From a virus: a DNA stretch of 64,000 bases. Each line of letters begins with the position of its first letter. The stretch's first letter is position 1. Location of the stretch: positions 62,001 through 126,000 of IMG/VR virus record IMGVR_UViG_3300032050_000019. One strand, 5' to 3'. The notes under the pieces were generated by a model. That model ran no database searches. It was not told the DNA's origin and saw only the letters and a program-made list of their open reading frames with translations. Shown one piece after another: positions 25,766 to 35,200 of the stretch. Both the position numbers and the translations under genes were made by a program.

Positions 25766-27142
25766 ATGCAAGAAAAAAATTTTGGGTACTTAGGTTTTTC
25801 ATTTCAACAATCTTTGATTAAGGCAATAATAGAAGATAAAAAGTATGGAGAAACTATAATTGATGTACTAGAGAGTAAATATTTTGAAAATCAATCTTTC
25901 AGGTACATAATGGAGAACCTGAAAGAGTATTATACAAAATATAATAAAATACCTGATTATCAAACTGTTGCACAAAAAATCACAGCAGAGACAGGAAATA
26001 TCGAGTCTTCTCAAATACATTTAGATACTCTTCAAATAATAAAAGACGCAAATTTAGAAACATCTTATGTAAAAGACACTGCTTTAAATTTCTGTAAACA
26101 ACAAAATTTAAAAAGAGAATTAAAGATAGTTTCAAATATTATTGAAAGTGGTGAATTTGAATCTTATTCTAAAATTGAAAAGATAATTCAAATGGCATTA
26201 CAAGTCGGAATTCATTCAGATGATGCAACTGATATTTTTCACGACATTGATGCAGCGTTAGAAAAAAATGCAAGAGAAGCAATACCAACAGGTATTGTAG
26301 GTATGGATAATTTATTGAAGGGTGGTTTAGGTAGAGGTGAACTTGGAGTTGTTTTGGCACCAACCGGAACAGGTAAAACAACATTACTTACTAAAATTGC
26401 CAATACCGCTTACAATTATAACTTCAATGTTCTTCAAATATTTTTTGAAGATAATCACGCACAAATTAGACAAAAACATTTTACAATATGGACAGGTATT
26501 TCACCTGATGAACAATTATTAAATGTTGATGCAGTTAAAGAAAAAGTAAAAGAAGCTGAAGAGAGGTCAACAGGAAATATCAGATTGTTGAAATTTCCAA
26601 GTGATAGTATAAGTGTTAGTGATATTAAATCTAAAATCAGAAAAATGATTTCTGATGGTTTTAAAATTGATTTATTAGTTTTAGATTATGTTGATTGTAT
26701 TTCACCTGAAAGGTCGGCAGATGGTGAAGAATGGAAAGGAGAAGGATCAATTATGAGAAGTTTAGAAGCAATGACTAGTGAATTTAATATTGCCATTTGG
26801 ACCGCGACTCAAGGTAACAGAAATTCAATCTCATCAGAAATTGTAAATTCAGACCAAATGGGTGGGTCAATCAAAAAAGCACAAATTGCACACGTAATCA
26901 TATCTATTGCAAAAACGATAGAACAAAAAGAACACAAACTGGCCACACTAACTCTACTTAAGTCAAGGATTGGTCAAGACGGGGTTGTTTTCCAAAATTG
27001 TAAGTTTGATAACGAATATTTGGTGATTAACACCGATACTCAAAATACCTTACTTGGTCATCAAGAAGAGAGACAACAGAACAATCAAAATAGAGCTAGA
27101 GAGGCGTTTTTACAAAGACAACAGGTAGGAAATAGAAGGTAA
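25766..27142 (+). CDS. gp41: Replicative DNA helicase, DnaB/gp41 family
   Basis: The 458-aa protein has a helical N-terminal domain (about 1-165), a linker, then a RecA-fold helicase domain. It opens TGIVGMDNLLKGGLGRGELGVV with P-loop APTGTGKTT (GKT at 203-205). DnaB motifs follow: FFEDNHAQIRQK, DLLVLDYVDCISP (Walker B), IWTATQGNRNS (arginine/sensor region) and LLKSRIGQDG. T4 gp41 has 475 aa. It unwinds the fork as a hexamer and works with the primase encoded near 56.2 kb. The Gln/Asn/Arg-rich tail (HQEERQQNNQNRAR) is probably disordered and may bind partners. Confidence 0.92.
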   Translation: MQEKNFGYLGFSFQQSLIKAIIEDKKYGETIIDVLESKYFENQSFRYIMENLKEYYTKYNKIPDYQTVAQKITAETGNIESSQIHLDTLQIIKDANLETSYVKDTALNFCKQQNLKRELKIVSNIIESGEFESYSKIEKIIQMALQVGIHSDDATDIFHDIDAALEKNAREAIPTGIVGMDNLLKGGLGRGELGVVLAPTGTGKTTLLTKIANTAYNYNFNVLQIFFEDNHAQIRQKHFTIWTGISPDEQLLNVDAVKEKVKEAEERSTGNIRLLKFPSDSISVSDIKSKIRKMISDGFKIDLLVLDYVDCISPERSADGEEWKGEGSIMRSLEAMTSEFNIAIWTATQGNRNSISSEIVNSDQMGGSIKKAQIAHVIISIAKTIEQKEHKLATLTLLKSRIGQDGVVFQNCKFDNEYLVINTDTQNTLLGHQEERQQNNQNRAREAFLQRQQVGNRR

Positions 27143-27185
27143 AAATTTTTTTTTCACAGACCTGGATTTTGAAAAATATATATGG

Positions 27186-27193
27186 TATTTATC
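27186..27193 (+). promoter_or_regulatory. TATTTATC box upstream of the reductase
   Basis: A seven-base match (TATTTAT) lies 70 nt before the nrdJ start. It is the only such box in front of a DNA-metabolism enzyme gene, lies far from the ATG, and may be a chance match. Confidence 0.25.
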
Positions 27194-27262
27194 TTTACCT
27201 CAATCAAAATCGGCGCCAAAAATGATGAGAAATAATACATAAAAAATTAAAAAAAGTTACAC

Positions 27263-29173
27263 ATGAATTTCAAAGATATCGAAGTCCCATGGGGAGAAAT
27301 CGGTTACATTACATTTAAACGAACCTATTCAAGAAGAATAAAAGAAGATGACCCTAATTCAAAAACAGAAGAATTTTGGCAAGTAATTCAAAGAGAACTT
27401 GATGCATCAGATAAACAATTAAACGTTGGTTTTACTGAGGAAGAAAAAGAAAGATATGCAGAATTAAGAATGAAATTAAAGTTCTCAACTGCAGGAAGAT
27501 TTATGTGGCAGTTAGGTACAAAAACGGTAGATAAATTGGGTTTACCGTCTTTACAAAATTGTGCTTTTACCGTGGTGAATTCACCTATCAGACCATTTAC
27601 TTGGGCGTTTGAAATGTTGATGTTAGGTAGCGGTGTTGGATACAATATTCAAAAACATAATGTGTATCAATTACCTAAACTTAAAAATAAAATTAAGATT
27701 GAAAGAAAGGACACAAAAGATGCGGATTACATCGTTCCTGACAGTAGAGAAGGATGGGTAAAATTACTTGGTAAGGTATTAAAAGCTCATTTTTATGGTG
27801 GAGAAGGGTTCACCTACTCAACTATTTGTATTCGTTCAAAAGGAGCGCCAATTAAAGGATTTGGCGGTACATCTTCAGGTCCGGAAGATTTGTGTTGGGG
27901 TATTAATGAAATTCATAAAATTTTAAATAGTAGGTCAAATAAAAAACTAAGACCAATTGATTGTTTAGATATTATGAACATCATTGGTTCTGTAGTTGTT
28001 GCGGGAAATGTTAGAAGGTCAGCACAAATTGCATTAGGTGATTTTGATGATTTAGAGTTTTTGAAAGCAAAAAGATGGGATTTAGGTACCATTCCTAACT
28101 GGAGAGCAATGAGCAACAACTCAGTTATCGCTCCTGAAGATATTGATGAACTACCTAATGAATTTTGGGAGACATACAATCAGGGAGAACCATATGGTTT
28201 AATTAACTTGGAATTATCAAGAAGCGTTGGTAGAACAGGTGAAACACAATATCCTGACCCTGACGTAGAAGGATTTAACCCTTGTGCAGAACAATCTTTA
28301 GCAAATTTTGAAACGTGTTGTTTAGGTGAAGTTTATCTTCCAAATATCGATAGTTATGATGAATTGAAAGAGGTTCTGACATATGTATACAGAATGAATA
28401 AACATTCTTTGGCGTTACATTGTTCATTGAAAGAAACAGAAACAGTAGTTAATAAAAACATGAGAATGGGTATTGGTATGACCGGTATCCTACAAGCAAC
28501 TGAAGAACAACAATCATGGTTAAAAGATGCGTATGTTTGGTTAAGAGGGTATGATAAATGGTATTCAGGTGAGAAAGGTTTCCCTGAAAGTATCAAATTA
28601 ACTACAGTTAAACCAAGTGGTACATTGAGTCTACTTGCAGGTGTTACTCCAGGCGTGCACCCGAACCCAGCGGGTCCTTACTATATCAGAAGAGTTCGTA
28701 TTTCTTCACATTCACCATTAGTTGAGGTTTGTAGAAAACATGGTTACCCAATTGAATATCAAAGAAAATTTGATGGTTCAGAGGACAAATCAACCATGGT
28801 TATTTCATTCCCATGTAAATTACCTGAAACAACACCAGTTGCCGCTGATTATGACTGGAAGACACAAATGGACATGGTTAGAAGAATGCAATCAGAGTGG
28901 TCTGATAATTCAGTAAGTTGTACCGTATATTACAAGAAAGAGGATATGGAAGACATTAAAGAGTACTTGAGAAAACATTTTAAAAATGAAATCAAAACAG
29001 TATCCTTCTTGTTGTACTATGGACACGGATTTGACCAAGCACCATACGAAACGATTACTAAAGAACAGTATGAAGATATGGTTGGTAAAACCAAACCAAT
29101 AACCTCTGTTGAATTTAAAGAGGATGAAATGGAATTACAAGAATGTGCAACCGGTGCGTGTCCAATCAAATAA
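27263..29173 (+). CDS. nrdJ: Adenosylcobalamin-dependent (class II) ribonucleotide reductase
   Basis: The 636-aa enzyme reduces ribonucleotides, feeding phage DNA synthesis. Active-site residues of monomeric class II enzymes are all visible: Cys100 (LQNCAF), the radical loop NPCAE with Asn339, Cys341 and Glu343, and Cys352 eleven residues later. The phosphate loop is KPSGTLSLLAGVTPGVHP. The C terminus ends ECATGACPIK, a CxxxxC relay (628/633) like that of the Lactobacillus enzyme. That enzyme has 739 aa, so this is a trimmed version. No activase, NrdA/B or class III genes are near. The enzyme implies that cobalamin is available in the host. A separate transcription unit seems likely after the 120-bp gap. 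Confidence 0.9.
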   Translation: MNFKDIEVPWGEIGYITFKRTYSRRIKEDDPNSKTEEFWQVIQRELDASDKQLNVGFTEEEKERYAELRMKLKFSTAGRFMWQLGTKTVDKLGLPSLQNCAFTVVNSPIRPFTWAFEMLMLGSGVGYNIQKHNVYQLPKLKNKIKIERKDTKDADYIVPDSREGWVKLLGKVLKAHFYGGEGFTYSTICIRSKGAPIKGFGGTSSGPEDLCWGINEIHKILNSRSNKKLRPIDCLDIMNIIGSVVVAGNVRRSAQIALGDFDDLEFLKAKRWDLGTIPNWRAMSNNSVIAPEDIDELPNEFWETYNQGEPYGLINLELSRSVGRTGETQYPDPDVEGFNPCAEQSLANFETCCLGEVYLPNIDSYDELKEVLTYVYRMNKHSLALHCSLKETETVVNKNMRMGIGMTGILQATEEQQSWLKDAYVWLRGYDKWYSGEKGFPESIKLTTVKPSGTLSLLAGVTPGVHPNPAGPYYIRRVRISSHSPLVEVCRKHGYPIEYQRKFDGSEDKSTMVISFPCKLPETTPVAADYDWKTQMDMVRRMQSEWSDNSVSCTVYYKKEDMEDIKEYLRKHFKNEIKTVSFLLYYGHGFDQAPYETITKEQYEDMVGKTKPITSVEFKEDEMELQECATGACPIK

Positions 29174-29336
29174 ACTAATAGAAAATATCGATTACTATAT
29201 CGACAAGGAGTCAGGACTTATGGTTCTGACTTCTTTTTTTCATTTAAAAAGAGGGTTTTGCTGCGGGAATGGTTGTAAACATTGCCCTTTTGAACCAAAA
29301 TATATAAAAAATAATAAAAACAAGAAAAACCCATAA
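29109..29336 (+). CDS. Small DUF5522-like cysteine protein
   Basis: The conserved part reads YYIDKESGLMVLTSFFHLKRG, then FCCGNGCKHCPF, the CCxxxCxxCP signature of DUF5522. Four clustered Cys suggest a metal site, though none is proven. The start is uncertain: the two in-frame ATGs (29109, 29124) both lie inside nrdJ, overlapping it by up to 65 nt in another frame. The family part only begins after the nrdJ stop. Initiation inside nrdJ, with coupling, is the simplest reading. The stop codon sits in the loop of the following terminator. Its function is not known. Confidence 0.65.
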   Translation: MNLKRMKWNYKNVQPVRVQSNKLIENIDYYIDKESGLMVLTSFFHLKRGFCCGNGCKHCPFEPKYIKNNKNKKNP

Positions 29337-29350
29337 TTTATGGGTTTTTT
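29325..29350 (+). terminator. Intrinsic terminator after the DUF5522-like gene
   Basis: AAAAACCCAT pairs with ATGGGTTTTT around AATTT. The stem includes the final codons of the upstream gene and the loop holds its stop. Confidence 0.85.
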
Positions 29351-29386
29351 AATTTACTATAAAATGAGTTTTATATATAATATAGT

Positions 29387-29914
29387 ATGAAAAAAGTACA
29401 AATTTTAAGTAAAAAAAATGCGGATAGAATGTATCCTTTTTTGTGCACAAAATTCCAAATATATTTTAATTATGTGATTAACAATTATGAACCTGAATCA
29501 ATAGAATATGAAATAGAACAAGATTTAATTGATTATTCATATATGGTAAACGCAACACCACCCGTATTAATACCTTTGTTTCATAAAATACTTAAACCTT
29601 CACCACCAATTAAAAATCCAATACTTAGATTTTTTAAAAAAGTTAGATTGTTTTTAAAATACGAAAGATTTTTTATTAAAAAAATTGACCCGAGTTTAAT
29701 TAGGATTGGTGAAAAAATGACAATAACTCAAGATTTAAGAAGAAAAAATTTCAAAAAATTGTTAGTTAAAAGAACAGAACATGGTCTTGAAAGTGTTACT
29801 AATTCAAATGTATTTTGGTCAAATGAAGAATTTAAATATTTGAGAGGAATAAAAGATAATTCTACCGAATATTTGAATTGTCAATTTAATGGGTATAAAC
29901 CTCATTCGTTATAA
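29387..29914 (+). CDS. Hypothetical 175-aa basic protein
   Basis: No family is recognised. The protein is Lys-, Phe- and Tyr-rich with a high pI. The middle NPILRFFKKVRLFLKYERFFIKK is a basic amphipathic stretch, and a Pro-rich turn (KPSPPIKNP) precedes it. No signal peptide or clear membrane helix is present. It stands alone between a terminator and a candidate late promoter box ahead of gp25, so its expression class is unclear. A DNA-binding or membrane-surface protein would fit the composition, but this is speculative. Confidence 0.65.
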   Translation: MKKVQILSKKNADRMYPFLCTKFQIYFNYVINNYEPESIEYEIEQDLIDYSYMVNATPPVLIPLFHKILKPSPPIKNPILRFFKKVRLFLKYERFFIKKIDPSLIRIGEKMTITQDLRRKNFKKLLVKRTEHGLESVTNSNVFWSNEEFKYLRGIKDNSTEYLNCQFNGYKPHSL

Positions 29915-29933
29915 TTAATTTTATTCTTCTTTA

Positions 29934-29941
29934 TATTTATT
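29934..29941 (+). promoter_or_regulatory. TATTTATT box upstream of gp25
   Basis: TATTTATT ends 3 nt before the ATG at 29945, so any transcript started by it would have at most a few leader bases. Confidence 0.45.
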
Positions 29942-29944
29942 GAT

Positions 29945-30397
29945 ATGGCGGTAACATACGGTATAGATTATCCATTTAGAGACAGTTTAAAAGGTGATTT
30001 TTTAAAATTAACTGAATCACCTGAAAGAGAAGTTAGAGCTAACTTATTACATCTTATTCTGACAAGAAAAGGTACCAGATATTATTTACCTGATTTTGGT
30101 ACAAGAATATATGAATATATTTTTGAACAAAACGATTTCATATCACACGCACAAATAGAAGAAGAAATAAGAGAAGCGGTTAGAAAGTATATACCAAATT
30201 TGGACATTAATTCAATCGAAGTATTATCAGCGGAAAATGATGAAGATTTAGATTATGGAGCAATGGAAGATGAGGACACAAGATTATTTAGAGCCTCGTC
30301 ATCATCTGCTAAACCGTATACCGCTAGAGTTAAAATCGATTATACGGTAAATAACGGTGCATTTGCGTCATCCGATTTTATAATTATAAACATATAA
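29945..30397 (+). CDS. gp25: Baseplate wedge protein gp25
   Basis: The 150-aa product carries the GPW/gp25 lysozyme-like fold: YPFRDSLKGDF, EREVRANLLHLILTRKGTRYYLPDFG, then IEEEIREAVRKYIPNLDINSIEV. gp25 forms the core bundle of the wedge that connects to the sheath. T4 gp25 has 132 aa; the extra residues are an Asp/Glu/Ser-rich loop (ENDEDLDYGAMEDEDTRLFRAS, about residues 98-119). One base separates its stop from the gp6 start, so they form one wedge operon. Confidence 0.92.
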   Translation: MAVTYGIDYPFRDSLKGDFLKLTESPEREVRANLLHLILTRKGTRYYLPDFGTRIYEYIFEQNDFISHAQIEEEIREAVRKYIPNLDINSIEVLSAENDEDLDYGAMEDEDTRLFRASSSSAKPYTARVKIDYTVNNGAFASSDFIIINI

Positions 30398-30398
30398 T

Positions 30399-32231
30399 AT
30401 GGCAAAAAAGATATCATACGCTATTAGAGATTTTGCGGGTTTAAGACAAGAGTTGGTTAATATGTCGAAAGAATATTATCCTGACTTAGTTAAAAATACT
30501 AATGACGCATCAATATATTCAGTTCTTTTAGATATAAATGCTGCGGTTGCGGATAATTTACACTTTCATATAGACAGAGTTTGGCAAGAAACAATGTTGG
30601 ATTTTGCTCAACAGAGACAATCACTATTTCATATTGCAAAAACATATGGAATGAGATTACCGGGTAACAGACCTTCAGTGGCGTTGTGTGATTTTTCTGT
30701 AAATGTTCCGGTTAGAGGAGATAAGGAAGATGAAAGATATCTTGGTGTGTTAAAAAGTGGTGCTCAAGTTTCAGGAGGAGGTCAAATATTTGAAACAATT
30801 GAAGATATTGATTTCTCAAAACCATTTAATAGTAGGGGTGAACCTAATAGATTAAAAATACCAAATTTTGATGGTAATAATAAATTAATTTCATATACAA
30901 TCGTAAAAAGAGAACCTGTGGTAAACGGGGTATCAAGAATATACAGAAGAGTAATTACAGAATTAGACCAAAAACCTTTCTTGAAATTGTATTTACCAGA
31001 ACAAAATGTTTTAGGTGTCACTTCGGTTATTCATAAAGAAGGGACATCATTCGGGGGTAATCCAACATCAAACGAATTTACTTCACAAACAAATAGGTGG
31101 TATGAAGTTAAATCTTTAGTTCAAGATAAAGTTTTTGTACCAAATCCAACTCAAGCGTCAGATACATCTAATTTTATTGCGGGTGATTACATAAAAGTAG
31201 AAAATAAGTTTATCACAGAATATACTCCCGAAAATTACTTTTCATTGACATTTGGTTCAGGTGCGGTTGACCCTATGGAAAATTTAGATAGTTTTATTGA
31301 AGGTAATATGAAAGTTAATTTAGGTACCTATCTCAATAATTTATCATTGGGTAGAACACCTAAAGCAAATACAACTGTTTTCGTAAAATATAGAGTTGGT
31401 GGTGGTAAGGATAGTAATTTAGGTGTTAGTGTAATAACTAGTGTAGATAACGTTGAATTTAATGTTCAAGGACCTAATTCAAACACAAATACTCAGGTTA
31501 TTCAATCTTTAACGGTTACAAACGTAACACCAGCAATTGGGGGTGCGGATCAACCGACAATTGAAGAAATGAGAAACATGATTGCATATAATTTTGCTGC
31601 TCAGAACAGAGCGGTAACATTAAATGATTACAAATCTTTAATTGAAAATATGCCATCAACTTACGGAGCGCCTGCTAAAGTAAATGTTATGGAAGAGGAC
31701 AATAAAGTTAGAATTAAATTATTGTCATATGACCAAGATGGTAATCTTACTGATATAGTTTCAGATACACTTAAAAATAACATTTCAAATTACTTAACAG
31801 AGTATAGAATGTTAAACGATTATATCGATATCGTGACAGGTGAGGTTATTGATTTAGCTTTAGAAATTGATTTAGTTTTAGATAAAAATGAAAGTCAAAC
31901 GGATATACTTAAATCTGTAATTCAAGAAATTACTACATATTTCTCCATAGATAAAAGAAAAATGGGTGACCCTTTACTTGTTGGTGATTTGAATAAAATG
32001 ATAGGAAATGTTGGCGGAGTTGCTAACGTCATCGACACAAGGGTTTTTAATAATATAGGAGGAGAATACTCAACCGCTGAAGTGTCTCAATCATATAAAG
32101 ACAGTATTACTAAAGAAATTCAACAATCAGATTCAACTATATTTATGAAATCTAATCAAATTTATCAAATTAGATTCCCTAATAAAGATATAAGAATTAG
32201 AGTTAAAACTTTAGCTACGACTACATTTTAA
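30399..32231 (+). CDS. gp6: Baseplate wedge protein gp6 (baseplate J family)
   Basis: The 610-aa product matches T4 gp6 (660 aa) in layout. The N terminus is DFAGLRQELVNMSKEYYPDL with NDASIYSVLLDINAAVADNLHFHIDRVW, the start typical of J/gp6 proteins. The central beta core includes RVGGGKDSNLG. Then IGGADQPTIEEMRNMIAYNF, AVTLNDYKSLIENMPSTYG and the ring-forming C terminus follow. gp6 dimers make the iris ring of the baseplate that opens on contraction. It follows gp25 with one base between. Confidence 0.93.
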   Translation: MAKKISYAIRDFAGLRQELVNMSKEYYPDLVKNTNDASIYSVLLDINAAVADNLHFHIDRVWQETMLDFAQQRQSLFHIAKTYGMRLPGNRPSVALCDFSVNVPVRGDKEDERYLGVLKSGAQVSGGGQIFETIEDIDFSKPFNSRGEPNRLKIPNFDGNNKLISYTIVKREPVVNGVSRIYRRVITELDQKPFLKLYLPEQNVLGVTSVIHKEGTSFGGNPTSNEFTSQTNRWYEVKSLVQDKVFVPNPTQASDTSNFIAGDYIKVENKFITEYTPENYFSLTFGSGAVDPMENLDSFIEGNMKVNLGTYLNNLSLGRTPKANTTVFVKYRVGGGKDSNLGVSVITSVDNVEFNVQGPNSNTNTQVIQSLTVTNVTPAIGGADQPTIEEMRNMIAYNFAAQNRAVTLNDYKSLIENMPSTYGAPAKVNVMEEDNKVRIKLLSYDQDGNLTDIVSDTLKNNISNYLTEYRMLNDYIDIVTGEVIDLALEIDLVLDKNESQTDILKSVIQEITTYFSIDKRKMGDPLLVGDLNKMIGNVGGVANVIDTRVFNNIGGEYSTAEVSQSYKDSITKEIQQSDSTIFMKSNQIYQIRFPNKDIRIRVKTLATTTF

Positions 32232-32240
32232 AATCATTTT

Positions 32241-32279
32241 TATTTATTTTAATAGAAAATAACATCGTTTCTATTTATT
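32241..32279 (+). promoter_or_regulatory. Two TATTTATT boxes upstream of the 1439-aa protein
   Basis: TATTTATT occurs at 32241 and again at 32272 in a 54-bp gap; the second ends 6 nt before the ATG at 32286. It is the only gap in the window with two copies. Confidence 0.45.
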
Positions 32280-32285
32280 ATAAGA

Positions 32286-35200
32286 ATGATACAAAAGCAC
32301 AGAATTTCGACAAATATTGGTAAGGACCAAAAAGTAACAGTTGAACTTAAACAGGATTACGATTTATTGGAAATTTTATCTTTAAAATTTTCACAAGTTG
32401 ATGTTTATAGGTCATTATGTTCCGACTATGGCGTCGTTGTAGGTAGAATTTCCGCAAATAATGGGTTTGGAATACCCAATGCAAGGGTTTCTATTTTTAT
32501 TCCACTGGCTGACGAAGATGCCGATGACCCCGTTATTTCTGCTTTATATCCATATACTGCAACTGATGATACAAACGATGGTGGTTATAAGTATAATTTA
32601 TTACCATCAAGAAGACAACATGGTGGACATGAACCCACGGGTACTTTTCCTGACCAATTAGATATTTTAACTAGAGAAGAAGTACTTGAAGTTTACGAAA
32701 AATATTACAAGTACACAGTTAAAACAAATGAATCCGGAGATTTCATGATATGGGGTGTTCCGGTTGGACAACAGACATTACACGTTGATGTTGATTTATC
32801 TGACATTGGTTGTTTTTCATTAAGGCCTGATGATTTTATTGCTCAAGGTGCGGGCGTTGATCAATTTATGACGACGTATAAATTCAAATCATCACCAGAC
32901 CTTGCGTCACTTCCTCAAATTATAACATTTGAACAAACAATAGAAGTTGTACCTTTTTGGGGTAACGTCGAATTATGTGAAATCGGTCTAACAAGAACAG
33001 ATTTTGATTTAGCCGACCAAGGAATTACAATACAACCTAAAGCATATCTTATTGGAGGGACATTTTCTGATACGGGAAAAAATTCAGTTAATAAAAATTG
33101 CAGACCCAGAAAGAAAATGGGTCGAAAATGTATGATGACATCTGAAAAGGGTCAAATAGAAACAATTAGATTTACATCAAAAAAAGATTCGCAGAGTAGG
33201 CCAATATTAGAAGAAGTGGAGTTGGATGAAGATATTGATGAAAATGGTTCATTTATGATGTCCGTAGATATGAATATGGATTATCTCGTAACAAATGAAT
33301 TTGGTGAAAATGAATATAGCAACGACCCAAATAAAGGTATACCAACGTCGGCTGTTCAAAGATTTAGATTTACAATTAAAAATGAGAGTTTAGGTAGGGT
33401 TAGGACAACCGGAAGTTATTTAGTCCCTAACATTAAAGAACATGTTAGTACTTTTACATATCCTGACGAATCGACAAAATCATATGCGTGGTCTACAAAT
33501 TACGATGATTATCCTTTTTATGGTCAGTCAGATATTTTAAATAATGTTGATGGTTTTTGGTACCCACAAGATTATTTTTATAGATTTACCTACAATAAAG
33601 TCTACACAGTATCTTCTTTTCAAAATTCGTATGAAACTGACTACAATGTTAAAAAAGAACAATTTTTAGGTATTAAAGAAATTGTTCCTGCGGAAGAAGA
33701 AGATTGTGACTCTTCAGTTAATACTTTTCCTGTAAATTTTGCTGTTAAGAATTACACTTTTAGTTTATTAATTGCTGATATTTTATTATATATTGAATAT
33801 TTTCTAAATATAGTAAAATTAGGTTTTTTTAATGCTGCTGTTAAATCAATAATGGGACTCGCATGTTCTATCGATGAATCACCAACAAGAAAACTTTCAC
33901 TTCTATTAAAAAATTGGGGATTAAATATACAAGAAAGGTCACAAAAAACTTTACATTTAATATCGTATCCCGAATGTGATGAGTGTACTGATGAAAATGA
34001 CGCAAATAATTTACCACCAATTTTAACCGGATCACCAGTGGCAAATCCGTGTTACGTTGGTACATTTTTAATAAATAATACAGGTAGAACACAAAATGGG
34101 ACATTACCTATGAGTAATTTTATTTTTTCCGCATCTACTGAAGGTAATTGTGTAAATTGTTCGGACCCTAATTTAGATATTGTATTAGCATCACAAAATA
34201 ACCAATACTATACTTCCGGGTACACATCTTTGGCACATTTTTATCAAAACATAAATAATTATATTGCAATCACATATAATTCGAATGCTAGTATATTTAG
34301 TGGAAATAAGTTTTTCAATATCTTAAGTGATCGTGTACAAGCGTCACCTATTTATTGGAAAAGTTACACATATAATTTCAGTGCGTATGGTGGAATATCA
34401 AATTTAAGTTTAGTTTATAATGGAGTGCCTTACAATATACCTTTTCCAATTAGTGCAACAACTTTTTTTCAGAGTTTATCTGGAGGTACGTTTGGTCCAT
34501 CTGGTGCAACATTAACAATTACTAATCCCAATCAATTCACCATTGCACCAAATTGTACAAAAATTTTTGGTAATCTTACTGTTGTACATACCGGAGGTAC
34601 TTCACCAAATACGGTGTCACCGTCAATAACAACTAGTTCAATTATTATTGATTATGAAAATATTACATTTTATGATGAAGATAATGCCTTTATAGATTTA
34701 AATCCACCATATCCTGCAGTACCAACAGGAAGAACTGTTCCAATTATATTAGCAAACTCTGGATGTACAGAAACTGACCTATCATTAGCGATTACCGCGG
34801 AAATTGAATCTGGTTGTAATTTGTACGATTCACCGTACAATGAAAATTTGATTAATTATTATATCACTTCTACCGGTAATTTAAGTACTGATATCGGTGG
34901 ATTTGGTGATAGGTTTTCAGTTAGTGATGATGATGGTAGGTCATATGTTTTACCTGGTAGTTATACTCCGGGGACTCAAATATACGCCACAGTGGTTAGT
35001 GACATTTATAATCTTAATGTTTGTTATTCATCAAAAAAAGGTGGTCCTAATTTTGTTTATTTTGATGACATGCTAGTACCTCTTCCAAGATTGTGGGATG
35101 GCTACCTTAGAGGTAAAATTACGAAATCAGGTGTATCTGAATTTAGTAACGGTGTTTTTTATATTGTACCAGGGTCACAAACTTTTTGGAGATTAATTGA

